From Planctomycetota bacterium (GTDB taxonomy: Bacteria > Planctomycetota > Phycisphaerae > Sedimentisphaerales > Anaerohalosphaeraceae), in assembly GCA_030637065.1 (NCBI GenBank), contig DAOVVQ010000003.1:1-33192 (forward strand): DNA of 33,192 nt. Reading direction: 5' to 3'. Under the pieces are notes generated by a model, which was not told the DNA's origin, did no database searches, and saw nothing but the letters and a program-made list of their open reading frames with translations. Below, in pieces: positions 1-8,025 of this stretch (positions within the stretch are counted from its first letter, which is position 1; every line of letters starts with the position of its first letter). Both the position numbers and the translations under genes were made by a program.

Positions 1-572
1 AGCTCTACGGTGATCGCGTCGGTCCCCCGCATGTCAATGATGTGTATGTCGCCATTTTCGACTTCCTGTCGCCTTTGTGAGAGGTTCAGGTGATACACGT
101 CCATTGTCGGATATTCAGGGCCCTGCTGGCGAACAATCCTCTGGCGGCATTTATATTTGGTATAGTTGTTGAGCTGCTCGACGACCTGACCCCAGACGAC
201 ACTGGCGCCGTCAATCGACCCGCCGAACTGATTAATGCCGATAAACGCCGCAATAATTATGATCGCCGCTGTGGCGAATTTTGTGGTTTTTGCATTCATG
301 ATCTTTCTCCAGAATTGCAGGTTTTTGTTGGTTTTTCTCAGTTCGAAGGTCTGTGCGCGTACGATCCGGTCGATGACCCTGTTTTCGAGATCGCTTTGTG
401 CGTACGATTCGCCATTCGATGTCAGTCGCTGCTGGAGGGTTCGCATTGCGGATTTCTCGTCGCGACAAGCTGAACATTCCTGGAGGTGCCGGTCAATCTC
501 GCGGGCTTGCGGCTGGTCGAGCAGTCCTTCGATATGGGCGAACAGTAGTTCTTTGCATTGCTGACAGTTCAT
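1..572 (-). CDS. Anti-sigma factor with zinc-finger (zf-HC2-like) domain, C-terminus cut by window edge
   Basis: The reading frame opens at an ATG at 572 and runs off the left edge, giving about 190 visible residues. The N-terminus has C3 and C6, then an HxxxCxxC zinc motif at H29, C33 and C36, the signature of ZAS-type anti-sigma domains. A single membrane segment rich in Ile/Ala lies near residues 99-115. The remainder is an extracytoplasmic domain beginning around 'ASVVWGQVVEQL', a style often seen in planctomycete membrane anti-sigma factors. The ATG overlaps the TGA of the sigma gene (569-572), and GAGGTG within the sigma gene's end can serve as the ribosome site, so the two are translationally coupled. 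The likely role is to hold the partner sigma factor at the membrane until an envelope signal is sensed. The signal and the C-terminal fold cannot be judged from this fragment. Confidence 0.82.
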   Translation of the reverse strand, partial: MNCQQCKELLFAHIEGLLDQPQAREIDRHLQECSACRDEKSAMRTLQQRLTSNGESYAQSDLENRVIDRIVRAQTFELRKTNKNLQFWRKIMNAKTTKFATAAIIIIAAFIGINQFGGSIDGASVVWGQVVEQLNNYTKYKCRQRIVRQQGPEYPTMDVYHLNLSQRRQEVENGDIHIIDMRGTDAITVE

Positions 573-1117
573 TTTTGCACCTCGCTTTGCTGGTTCTTTT
601 CTTCCTGGCCTAACAACTCCCGCAGCCTGGCATAGGCCCGCGACAGCGTCTTGGTGACGGTGCCTATTGGCATGTCGAGTTGGCCGGCGATCTGTGAGCA
701 TGAGTGGCCGCCGTAATATCGAAGCAGGATCAGCTCTCGCTGCGAGTCGTCCAGCCGGGCAATCGTCCGGGCCAGCGGGAAATCGTGGCATGGCCCTGAT
801 TGCCGGGTCGGTTCGGCCTCGCTGAGCGATTTTACGGCGTCGCGGTGGCGTTTTTCGCTTCTCAACTGCTCTTTTGCCACGCGATTGCCGGTGCCAAGCA
901 TCCAGGAAAAGAACGATTCAGCCTTCTTTAGTTTTGAAAGATTAAAGTAACATCGCACAAAGGTCTCCTGCAGGGCCTCTTCAGCCCAATCCCGGCTGGA
1001 GAGGTGCCCGGCGAGATGGGCCAGGAGTACGCCCTGGTAACGCCTGATGAGATGACGAAAATCGTCCGGGTGGCCATCGAGGCAGCGTTTGATGTAATAT
1101 TTGTCATTTTCAGGCAT
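569..1117 (-). CDS. ECF-family RNA polymerase sigma factor
   Basis: The product has 182 residues, the usual ECF size. Region 2 covers roughly residues 10-85, with the 'DWAEEALQETFVRCY' segment matching the conserved DxxQETF-type core-binding helix. Region 4 covers roughly 120-170, with 'LDDSQRELILLRYYGGHSCSQIAGQLDMPIGTV...SRAYARLRELL', a typical helix-turn-helix for -35 recognition (shown with a gap). The ATG at 1117 is preceded by GCGAGGTCGAA. The stop overlaps the start of a zinc-finger anti-sigma gene by four bases, so sigma and anti-sigma form one operon. A perfect 14-bp palindrome sits about 24 bp upstream of the start and may be a regulatory site. The regulon cannot be inferred here. 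Confidence 0.93.
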   Translation of the reverse strand: MPENDKYYIKRCLDGHPDDFRHLIRRYQGVLLAHLAGHLSSRDWAEEALQETFVRCYFNLSKLKKAESFFSWMLGTGNRVAKEQLRSEKRHRDAVKSLSEAEPTRQSGPCHDFPLARTIARLDDSQRELILLRYYGGHSCSQIAGQLDMPIGTVTKTLSRAYARLRELLGQEEKNQQSEVQK

Positions 1118-1140
1118 TTCGACCTCGCAAACAGTTCCAA

Positions 1141-1154
1141 AAGATTCGAATCTT
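1141..1154. promoter_or_regulatory. Perfect 14-bp palindrome upstream of the sigma-factor gene
   Basis: AAGATTCGAATCTT is its own reverse complement and lies 23 bp before the sigma ATG. Its position between a weak TATATG-like -10 (minus strand) and the coding start would suit an operator or a factor-dependent promoter element. No protein is identified that would bind it. Confidence 0.35.
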
Positions 1155-1194
1155 CACCATATAGTGCAGGATTGGGCGGTTTTGCGACAGGAAA

Positions 1195-1245
1195 AATTAA
1201 AGAAGCAAAGAATTAAAGAAGTAGAGAATTAAAGAATCTCTGTGT
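1195..1245 (+). repeat. AGAATTA-type dispersed repeat, copy 1
   Basis: This tract consists of near-tandem 9-10-base units of the form AAAGAATTA / AGAAGCA, ending in GAATCTCTGTG. The same arrangement occurs inverted at 28181-28253 and direct at 32886-32940. All three copies end in (G)AGAATCTCTGT, so they are related elements rather than chance AT tracts. Confidence 0.75.
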
Positions 1246-1798
1246 TGTTTGTGGGTTCTGCGGCCCAGGAAACTCTGGATTCCCGCCTTCGCGGGAATGA
1301 CATTTTGGGTGTTGGATGGAAATGTGGGGTGATTTCTGTCAGAAGGTTGGGGTTTTTGCAAAATGCGAGAGCAGATTGCGATTGGTTTGGTTTGTACCGG
1401 CTTTGAAGGGGTTTGGGGGGTGTTTTTGTTTTGGCATGGGGTTTGCAATTGTTGTTTATGGCAAGACGTGTGTGGCTTTGGTGGAGGCTGAGTCATGGAG
1501 GATAGAGGCTGGTGCGGAGCAGGATGAGTAGGGAGGATTAAGGTGGTGTGGGGGAGGATGATTTTTGAAGATGGGCCCGGCGGCGGCGAGATGGGATGGC
1601 CGGTGGCGGGCATAGATGAGGGATGGATCATGACGGGAGATGTGTGCATTGTGTTTGGAACGTGCGTTACTTCGATTCGGATGAGACTTCGATCCCTTGA
1701 TACGACCAGGCCGTGAAGGCGGCGTATGCTTTTGTACACGGTTTTTGCGTGCAGCATAAATAGGCCGAAGCAATTTGGAAGCTTAATCGAAAGGGTCA

Positions 1799-2485
1799 AT
1801 GATGATTATGCCTATTGTATTGCGGCAGAAGCGTGTGGTTATCGATGTTGATACGCAGCGGGATTTTTTCGAGGACGCCAGCGACGTTTGCATCAGGAGC
1901 CGGCGGAGGATCCTTGCGAATATCAAGCGGGTGGTCGGCTGGGCCGGGCGAAAGCGGATCCGGATGATCTCGACGGTTCAGGAGTATTGCGGCGATGACT
2001 GTGGTCATGGTTTTTGTGTTGCGGGGACGAGGGGGCAGGAGAAGCTGGGCTGTACGCTGCTTAAGAAACGTGCGACGTTTACGGCGACGGACAGTACGGA
2101 CCTGCCGCGGCGGATATTCGACGAATGCGACCAGGTCGTTGTTTGCAAGCGATGCTTCGACCCGTTTCTTGAGCCGCGTGCGGATCGGATCCTGACGGAG
2201 CTAAAGGCGAGCGAGTTTATTGTTATCGGGGCTGGGACGGAGAATTCGGTTAAGGCTACGGCGCTGGGTCTGCTGGTGCGCCATAAGAAGGTGACGGTCG
2301 TCGTCGATGCCACGGGCGGGCACGACAGGATCGCGGTAAAGGACAGTCTGCGGCACCTGTGGGCGAAGGGGGCGAAGTTGTGCGATACCGGTTCACTGGT
2401 CAACGGGCCGTGTCAGCGGCTGCTGAATGCGTGCTATTACGATCCGTATGAGATTGCGGATCCGTCGGATATCTGGATTGGCTGA
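1799..2485 (+). CDS. Isochorismatase-family hydrolase with Ser at the nucleophile position
   Basis: The product has 228 residues with an isochorismatase-like Rossmann fold. The N-terminal 'VVIDVDTQRDFF' supplies the family's catalytic Asp (D18 in the D-x-Q-x-D-F motif), and K117 in 'VCKRCFDPF' matches the second catalytic residue. The third motif, normally x-C-V-K-A-T-A, reads 'TENSVKATALGLL', so the nucleophilic Cys is replaced by S150. Known family members hydrolyse amides or vinyl ethers (nicotinamidase, N-carbamoylsarcosine amidase, isochorismatase). With Ser in place of Cys, either the chemistry differs or the protein is non-catalytic. Two ATGs lie side by side at 1799 and 1802, and GAAAGGG precedes them at a usable distance. 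The gene stands alone, with an extensive inverted repeat starting right after its stop. No substrate can be assigned. Confidence 0.85.
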   Translation: MMIMPIVLRQKRVVIDVDTQRDFFEDASDVCIRSRRRILANIKRVVGWAGRKRIRMISTVQEYCGDDCGHGFCVAGTRGQEKLGCTLLKKRATFTATDSTDLPRRIFDECDQVVVCKRCFDPFLEPRADRILTELKASEFIVIGAGTENSVKATALGLLVRHKKVTVVVDATGGHDRIAVKDSLRHLWAKGAKLCDTGSLVNGPCQRLLNACYYDPYEIADPSDIWIG

Positions 2486-2487
2486 CA

Positions 2488-2576
2488 GGGTGGCAGCGTG
2501 TTTGGCGAAGCCAAACCGATGGTGGGTGCCAGTGTGTATACGACCATCGGTTTGCTGCGCAAACACGCTGCCACCC
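2488..2576. repeat. Large inverted repeat (~35-bp arms) directly after the isochorismatase-like gene
   Basis: The left arm (2488-2523) and right arm (2543-2576) are reverse complements apart from two single-base differences, around a 19-bp loop. Each arm holds its own small hairpin (TTTGGC-GAA-GCCAAA on the left, TTTGC-TGC-GCAAA on the right). It begins 3 bp after the stop codon, so transcription would form a very stable hairpin. There is no T-tract after it, so it is not a standard intrinsic terminator. It could be a small palindromic mobile element, an mRNA 3' end stabiliser or a bidirectional stop. Its outer GGGTGGCAGC end resembles the end of the 42-bp dispersed element elsewhere in the window. 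Confidence 0.85.
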
Positions 2577-2707
2577 ATTATTAGTCGATAGTCGTTGGTT
2601 GATAGTTTGTGAACATTGGGTATTTGTTGGCGTAGTCGTCTTTTGAGGTTTGGACAATTTGGCTTTTAGGTGGTAGGATAGTGGCTCGTTAGGTGGAAGC
2701 TGGAGCC

Positions 2708-3568
2708 ATGACGGAAGGATACTGGAACAATTTGGTCGGATTCGTTGTTCGGGGTTTGTTGGCGGCTGGCCTTGCGGTGGGGCTGTTGGGCGGCTGTCGG
2801 GAGCAGGGCAACGGATCGGGGGGGTCTGTTGTGCGGACGGGCGAGGAATTTGGCGGCGATGCAGGCGAGATTTCTGCATCGGCTGGCGAGAGGGCGAGTT
2901 GGGATGCAGGTTGGTCTCGTCCGCGGTCTGATGAGCGGATTGCAGAGCGGCGGCGGATGGTCGGGCAGATCGGTCGGTATGGTCTTGACGATGCGCAATC
3001 GCTCGATGCGGTCTTAAATGTGCCGAGGCACTGGTTCGTGGGCGAGGCCAATCAGCGGCTTGCTTATGCCGACACGCCGCTTGCGATCGGGCACGGTCAG
3101 ACGATATCTCAGCCGTTTATCGTGGCGTATATGACGAGTGTGCTGAGGCTTGACGAGGACAAGAAGGTTCTGGAGATCGGCACTGGCTCGGGGTATCAGG
3201 CGGCGGTCCTTAGCGAGATCACGCCGCATGTCTATAGCATTGAGATAGTCGAGCCCCTGGGCATCGAGGCGAGGGAGCGTCTTGAAAGTCGCGGCTACGG
3301 CACGATCAAGCTGAAGATCGGCGACGGGTACAAGGGCTGGGACGAGCATCAACCCTTCGATGCGATCATTGTGACGTGTGCGCCCGATGATATTCCGCCG
3401 CCGCTGATAGAGCAGCTCAAGAGCGGCGGGACGATGGTGATACCGGTAGGGGGGGCGTATGGGATACAGGACCTGATCGTCGTTACGAAGGACGCGGAGG
3501 GGACGGTTAGTCGGGAGTCGATGATGCCCGTGCGGTTCGTGCCAATGCTGAGGGAGAGGGAGAGGTAA
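2708..3568 (+). CDS. Protein-L-isoaspartate O-methyltransferase, lipoprotein form
   Basis: The family transfers a methyl group from SAM to L-isoaspartyl residues as the first step of repairing damaged proteins. The core is clear: 'RHWFVGEA', 'AYADTPLAIGHGQTISQP' (the isoaspartate-binding motif) and the SAM-binding 'VLEIGTGSGYQAAVL' near residues 154-168, then 'DAIIVTCAP' and 'GGTMVIPVGG'. The N-terminus is unusual. About 100 extra residues precede the catalytic domain, beginning with a hydrophobic signal that ends in the lipobox LLGGC (C30), then a Gly/Ser-rich linker. The product is therefore expected as a membrane-anchored lipoprotein outside the cytoplasm. I chose the ATG at 2708; a GTG at 2693 in frame would add five residues. 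It has no close same-strand partner. Confidence 0.92.
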   Translation: MTEGYWNNLVGFVVRGLLAAGLAVGLLGGCREQGNGSGGSVVRTGEEFGGDAGEISASAGERASWDAGWSRPRSDERIAERRRMVGQIGRYGLDDAQSLDAVLNVPRHWFVGEANQRLAYADTPLAIGHGQTISQPFIVAYMTSVLRLDEDKKVLEIGTGSGYQAAVLSEITPHVYSIEIVEPLGIEARERLESRGYGTIKLKIGDGYKGWDEHQPFDAIIVTCAPDDIPPPLIEQLKSGGTMVIPVGGAYGIQDLIVVTKDAEGTVSRESMMPVRFVPMLRERER

Positions 3569-3621
3569 TTTACTCAAACTGACCATTTTTCAAAACGGAC
3601 CAGTTAGTTGTGCGCCGGGGA

Positions 3622-3647
3622 AATTAAGGTGTCAGGAACCTTTAATT
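3622..3647. repeat. Imperfect hairpin with GGTGTCAGGAACC core
   Basis: AATTAAGGT (3622-3630) pairs with ACCTTTAATT (about 3638-3647) with one bulged base. It lies between the methyltransferase gene and the convergent beta-helix gene. It could act as a weak two-way terminator or be a relic of a dispersed element. Nothing else is recognised in this 208-bp gap. Confidence 0.4.
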
Positions 3648-3776
3648 CTCCCGATGCATTCTACACCTCAATTAAAGATGAAAATAAAAAAAATTGTCTT
3701 GTCGCTACTATCCAAAACGAATCATCCTCAAACTTTAATAGCCATTTCCCATTGGGAGACCAAATCGCAACGGGGC

Positions 3777-5084
3777 CTATTTCTTTTCGCTTATATTATC
3801 CTTGATCGATACATTCTTAGCGAATTTACTGACACGAATCCCGCTGGGAAATGATGAGTTGTGCTCAATAGAGTTATGGCCGATTATAAGCCCGTTCCCA
3901 TTTCGAATATCGATTCCGAGAAACTTTCCACCCTCGGCACGCAGCGACTTGTCGTTCATGTTTAACGTGCATCCCGTGACGACGACATCCTTTACGGTCT
4001 TCCCTTCAATCAATACGATTGCGGGCGGATTATCGGAGTCTCGAAGCCCAAGGAAATCGTCGTACTTCCTGAGGACAAACATGTTTCCCGTGATGGCGGA
4101 ACTGCGGCCGTTCTTGATCCAAAGTGGATGTACGTGGGAGGCTGCGTGACTCTGAAATATGTCGAACATTGGTTCGCCATCCACATTTAGGGTGTATCCA
4201 TAGGCGTTCATGACAAAGAAGCACTTACTTATGGTCACGCCTTCTGTAACGCCCTCCACCAGAATGCCGTAGCGGCTGATCATTCCATGGCAGTTCTCGA
4301 TCATAAAAGTGGTGCTATTGCCCGTCAGATGAACATGGTGCGATGTTGTTGCCTTATCCTCTCCACGTCCACCTCGAAAATAACAGCCCGTGATTTGTCC
4401 GAGGTGGCCATTTTTGACTGAGATGCTCTTGGTCCAATACCCGTCATGCCAAGGTTGAAAAGAACAATCTCGCACAATAACCGATGGTGTTAAACGCCCA
4501 CTGTGTTCGTAGTGAAAAGAGAGGGCCGTGCCGGAATCAGCCGCTGCTGTTTCAAAGCGTATGCCCGTGATCTGCCAAGACGCCGGATCCCCGTCCGTTT
4601 CCTCTCTTGTGCGGCTTTCTGAACAGGAGATTCCGGAACCAGAGGTCCAGCGGAGTTTAGTGGCAAAAAGCCCCGCCCCACGGATGGTACAAGACTTGTC
4701 TTTGATCGTCAATGGAGCGGAGAGCAAGGCAGTACCTGCAGTAATATTGAGTACACCCCCATCGGGGAGGGCATTCAGTGCATTTTGAAACGCGGCCGTG
4801 TCATCCGTCACGCCGTCCATTTTCGCCCCGTATTCATTTGGCGTAACCTCGAATACTGAAGCCTTTGAGTCTTGCGAAAGTACTTGTCTTTCATCCAGAA
4901 CAAATTCCAGATAACTTTTTTGAGACGATTCGCCAGCCGTTGCTGTAGATATGGTCGCTTGCAGTTGCGGTAAAATGCTGACAATTATGAAGGAGGCCAG
5001 GACAATGAATGCCAAAAACAGAACTTGCCTATAAAATGACAAACTGATGAGGGAGAAAGGGAAAAGGAAAAATCTTTTCTGCAT
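3777..5084 (-). CDS. Exported pectate-lyase-3-type right-handed beta-helix protein
   Basis: The product has 435 residues. The N-terminus has a hydrophobic segment (about residues 20-42, 'FLAFIVLASFIIVSIL') that serves as signal peptide or membrane anchor. Then comes 'VTPNEYGAKMDGVTDDTAAFQNALNALPDGGVL' (spanning residues near 80-112, gapped here in meaning), the entry motif of the Pectate_lyase_3 superfamily shared with polysaccharide lyases, epimerases and phage tailspikes. The rest is a beta-helix with recurring 'ITGCYFRG', 'MIENCHG', 'ISKCFFV', 'ITGNMFV' and 'VTGCTLN' turns. No catalytic set can be assigned, so the substrate is unknown; an exopolysaccharide is plausible. The ATG at 5084 has a strong AAAGGAGCC site. 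The gene is visibly AT-richer than its neighbours, suggesting separate origin. Confidence 0.82.
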   Translation of the reverse strand: MQKRFFLFPFSLISLSFYRQVLFLAFIVLASFIIVSILPQLQATISTATAGESSQKSYLEFVLDERQVLSQDSKASVFEVTPNEYGAKMDGVTDDTAAFQNALNALPDGGVLNITAGTALLSAPLTIKDKSCTIRGAGLFATKLRWTSGSGISCSESRTREETDGDPASWQITGIRFETAAADSGTALSFHYEHSGRLTPSVIVRDCSFQPWHDGYWTKSISVKNGHLGQITGCYFRGGRGEDKATTSHHVHLTGNSTTFMIENCHGMISRYGILVEGVTEGVTISKCFFVMNAYGYTLNVDGEPMFDIFQSHAASHVHPLWIKNGRSSAITGNMFVLRKYDDFLGLRDSDNPPAIVLIEGKTVKDVVVTGCTLNMNDKSLRAEGGKFLGIDIRNGNGLIIGHNSIEHNSSFPSGIRVSKFAKNVSIKDNISEKK

Positions 5085-5219
5085 AATAAGGCTCCTTTAG
5101 AATTTTTTATTAACCTGGATTCACCATTTACTATCCAATAAACTATAATATTCTCCTATCGGGTCTTATGATTTTACCAAAATATGTCTGAAAAGGCTAC
5201 AGCAGAAGCCGATCGCCAA

Positions 5220-7997
5220 TTAGTTGTTCGTTGTAAGTTCCAACACATGCGTGCCCGGCGACAGTACGTGATTATCATGTTGCGTCCCCGCCAGTTTTAC
5301 CGTTGCAATCGTGTTGCCGGGAACTACGATGCGCCAGGTGATGGCGCCTCGGCCGCGTTTCCAGTGGCTCTGGATAAGGCCGTAGCGGGATTGAAGATCC
5401 ACTTTCACCCAGTCGAGTTTTTCGGGGAACACCGGCTGGAGGAAGAAATGCTTGTAGCCGGGATTTTGGGCGTCCGGACGGATGCCGCCGAGGCCCATGT
5501 AGAACCAGGCGTCGTAGCCGCCCTGAAAGGGGTGGCTGAGCGAGCGGTCAGGCGCTTCGTGGGTCGCCGGGTCATAGGCGCCTTTGCGTTCCCAAAGGGT
5601 CGTGCCGTTGAGATCGTCAAAGAGATAGTAAAAACCGGGGTGTCCTTGTGCATAAAACGTGCCCAGGGCGGCATCTGGGTAGCCGGCGTCGCCCAAAGCT
5701 GGGTAAAGCCATCGGTGGCCCAGGGCGCCGACGGACGCATGGCCGTTCCAGTTTTCGAGCACGTCTTGCTTCAGCGATTCGGCCACCGCTCCCCGCAGCT
5801 TCGCCGGGACGATGCCGAAGGACAGAGCCATGGCGTCGGCAGTCTGACTGCCGTAACTCTTGCGTGCCTTGTCAAAAAACCGTTCTTGAAAGACCGCTGC
5901 TGCTTCGTTGTACCACGCTGTGTATTGCTTTACCCCCTCGGCATCGCCCAGTACTGCCGCGATCCGGCGCATGCAATCGGCGCCGTAAATGAAGAGGCCC
6001 GTGGTGGTCACTTCCGGTGTCGTATGCTGTGGCCGGCCCGCACCGCCGACGCGGGGAGTTCCGGGCACGCGCACCGGGTCGCACCAGTCTCCGTATCCGA
6101 CATCCTGGTATATACCGTTCCCCCGCACGGAGTGGTAGTATTCCATGAACGCCCCGAGCCCGTCGTAGTGGGCCCGCAGCAACTGGGTGTCTGCATAATT
6201 CAAGTAGTGTTCCCATGCCACGAGCACCTGCGCCACCGCCCAGTCGGGTTTACCTCCCCCGCGTTTGCCGGGTACAATGGACGGCGTAATGTGGTCGCTG
6301 GTGCGGAAATCGCCCAAATATTTCTCCCAGAACGCGGCCATGTCGTAGTTGTAATTCGACATTGTCAGCGTGGCGTGGGCGTCGCCCGACCAGCCGCAGC
6401 GCTCGCGCACCGGGCAGTCGGACGGGATGCTTATGAGGTTGGATTCATAGGTCCACAAGGCAGTCTTGTGAATGCGGTTCAAGTGCGGATCGGAGGATTC
6501 AAAGGAGCCGATGGGCCGCACACCGCTGCGCACCAGATGGCCCGTCAATAAATCAATGTCCGGTTCTTCCGCCAGGCCGGTGACTTCGATATAACGGAAA
6601 CCATGCCATGTGAACGACGGCGTCCACGTCTCCTCGGCAGTGCCTTTGGTGATATAGCAATCCGCCTGGTGCACGTTGGTGGCGAACGAACCGTCGCTGA
6701 TCGGATTGATGTTCCCCCTGTCATCTGCCCACTCGGAATAGCGTAAGTAGATGGGCGTCCCCGCAGGGACACCCTTTAGATGCAGCGTTGCGAACCCGGC
6801 AAAGTTCTGCTCAAAGTCGAAAACCCACACTGCCGGTTTCGGGGTAAAGATTTTTTTGGGCAGTACATCCCGGGTCACCACCACCGGGGGAAGAATCTGC
6901 GATTCGAGCCGCTGGGTGGGACGCTTTATTACCGCTGCGGGTGTCCACCCTTCCCTGGACGCGCCGTGTACCGGTGTTTCCAGGCGAGCATCATAGAATT
7001 CCCCCGCGTACACATTGTTCTTCAGCACCGGCGATGGGTGGGTCATCCACGTTCGGTCCGTTGGGATAGTCTCCGTCTCGCCATCTTTATATGTGATTTC
7101 GAGTTGCATGATAAGCGATGGTTTTCCATATGCGAAATTCGCCATGAACGCCACCGTCTGGCCGTAGAATCCCTCGCCCAAGTGGGCGGACAGGGTATGG
7201 GTCCCCGGTTCAAGATATTCTTCCACAGCATCGGCGTCATAAAGAATCCTCGTTTCGAAATCCGTTTGCGCCGGATTTAAGACGCGTGTGTTGACTTTCT
7301 TTCCATCAATGAATACCTCCACGTAGCCCGCCGCCGTGCTGTACAACCGCGCCTTGGCCACCGGCCTGGCTACATTGAATTGCTTGCGCAGCAGTGTAGC
7401 CGGCGTAACCCGCCGCAGCCGCTCAGCGCCGACCGTCGTGTCCTCGGCGTTCTTGTTCACCGTGTCGCCGGCCAACATCAACCAATGGGTCATAGCCGGC
7501 GTCTCTTGTGCCACTTGCTGCGCCGCGGCGCGTATCCACTGAGCGGTCCAATCGGAGGGCTTAAGCAGGCCCATCTCCCACACAGCTACGTCGCTCCAGG
7601 CTGATGTCGCACCATCGGCAGCCGCCCAAATCCGCACCCGCCAATAGCACCTCTGCCGCGATTTTAATACCTTTCCCCCATAAAGGATGCTCAGCGAAGT
7701 TGAGGCGTTCACCTTGCCGCTGTCCCACAGATCCGGCCTCCCCGCCGCCAGCGAGGCCGCAATGGACGCCACCTGAATCTGATACGCGTACTGCCGCGTC
7801 ACCTCCGATCGCCACGAAAGACGTGGTGTTGGATTATCCACGTTCAGTGGTCGCACCGACCACTCGCAGCACAATTCCTTAGGTGTCACATTCTGCGAGG
7901 CCTGCTCATACTTCTCTATCCCCCGCGCCAGAGAAGAACTCAGGCCCACGAGAAGGACCAGCGGAAAAACCGTAAATCGCTGCAAACATTTGTTCAT
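5220..7997 (-). CDS. Alpha-L-rhamnosidase, glycoside hydrolase family 78
   Basis: This exo-enzyme releases terminal L-rhamnose from polysaccharides or glycosides by an inverting mechanism. The 925-residue product has a signal peptide (about 1-25), a fibronectin-like N-terminal domain with 'PTPRLSW', 'YQIQVA' and 'YWRVRIW', the Bac_rhamnosid_N domain near 190-290 ('AGYVEVFIDGKKV'), and the catalytic (alpha/alpha)6 barrel from about residue 500. The 'DCPVRERCGWSGD' motif gives D527, E532 and D539, with the same spacing as the acidic cluster of characterised GH78 enzymes. 'TTLWERK' supplies E803, the likely catalytic base. A C-terminal beta domain follows. The start is 28 bp after the symporter stop on the same strand, so the two are probably cotranscribed. 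The window also holds a rhamnulose-phosphate-aldolase-like gene (31817-32884), which fits rhamnose use. Confidence 0.95.
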   Translation of the reverse strand: MNKCLQRFTVFPLVLLVGLSSSLARGIEKYEQASQNVTPKELCCEWSVRPLNVDNPTPRLSWRSEVTRQYAYQIQVASIAASLAAGRPDLWDSGKVNASTSLSILYGGKVLKSRQRCYWRVRIWAAADGATSAWSDVAVWEMGLLKPSDWTAQWIRAAAQQVAQETPAMTHWLMLAGDTVNKNAEDTTVGAERLRRVTPATLLRKQFNVARPVAKARLYSTAAGYVEVFIDGKKVNTRVLNPAQTDFETRILYDADAVEEYLEPGTHTLSAHLGEGFYGQTVAFMANFAYGKPSLIMQLEITYKDGETETIPTDRTWMTHPSPVLKNNVYAGEFYDARLETPVHGASREGWTPAAVIKRPTQRLESQILPPVVVTRDVLPKKIFTPKPAVWVFDFEQNFAGFATLHLKGVPAGTPIYLRYSEWADDRGNINPISDGSFATNVHQADCYITKGTAEETWTPSFTWHGFRYIEVTGLAEEPDIDLLTGHLVRSGVRPIGSFESSDPHLNRIHKTALWTYESNLISIPSDCPVRERCGWSGDAHATLTMSNYNYDMAAFWEKYLGDFRTSDHITPSIVPGKRGGGKPDWAVAQVLVAWEHYLNYADTQLLRAHYDGLGAFMEYYHSVRGNGIYQDVGYGDWCDPVRVPGTPRVGGAGRPQHTTPEVTTTGLFIYGADCMRRIAAVLGDAEGVKQYTAWYNEAAAVFQERFFDKARKSYGSQTADAMALSFGIVPAKLRGAVAESLKQDVLENWNGHASVGALGHRWLYPALGDAGYPDAALGTFYAQGHPGFYYLFDDLNGTTLWERKGAYDPATHEAPDRSLSHPFQGGYDAWFYMGLGGIRPDAQNPGYKHFFLQPVFPEKLDWVKVDLQSRYGLIQSHWKRGRGAITWRIVVPGNTIATVKLAGTQHDNHVLSPGTHVLELTTNN

Positions 7998-8025
7998 CTG
8001 GGAAATCCGGGTTTAAGTTTTTATT

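Larger units (their letters stand above)
1118..1798. other. Non-coding stretch with dispersed repeats and G-rich sequence
   Basis: No credible gene was seen on either strand. The left part holds an AGAATTA-type repeat tract (about 1195-1245), then a short inverted repeat around 1278-1300 of the 'CCCGCCTTCGCGGG' type. Read in one minus-strand frame that repeat gives VIPAKAGIQ, a peptide that recurs in spurious annotations because it comes from dispersed intergenic repeats. From about 1320 to 1620 the plus strand is strongly G/T-biased with many GGGG runs. A minus-strand open frame spans this whole region but is Pro/Thr/His-rich, built from the repeats and without any family feature, so it was not called. 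Confidence 0.6.

Noticed and set aside
1197-1799. Minus-strand open frame (200 codons) left of the isochorismatase-like gene
   Set aside because: It is Pro/His/Thr-rich, contains the VIPAKAGIQ peptide that comes from a dispersed DNA repeat, and ends in the AGAATTA-type tract.
3608-3854. Short plus-strand open frames between the methyltransferase and beta-helix genes
   Set aside because: They are 65-66 codons, overlap the end of the beta-helix gene, run through a hairpin and show no ribosome site or recognisable feature.
5184-6551. Plus-strand open frame (455 codons) opposite the rhamnosidase
   Set aside because: It is antisense to the GH78 catalytic domain, whose motifs are complete. The frame is open because of GC-rich codon bias.
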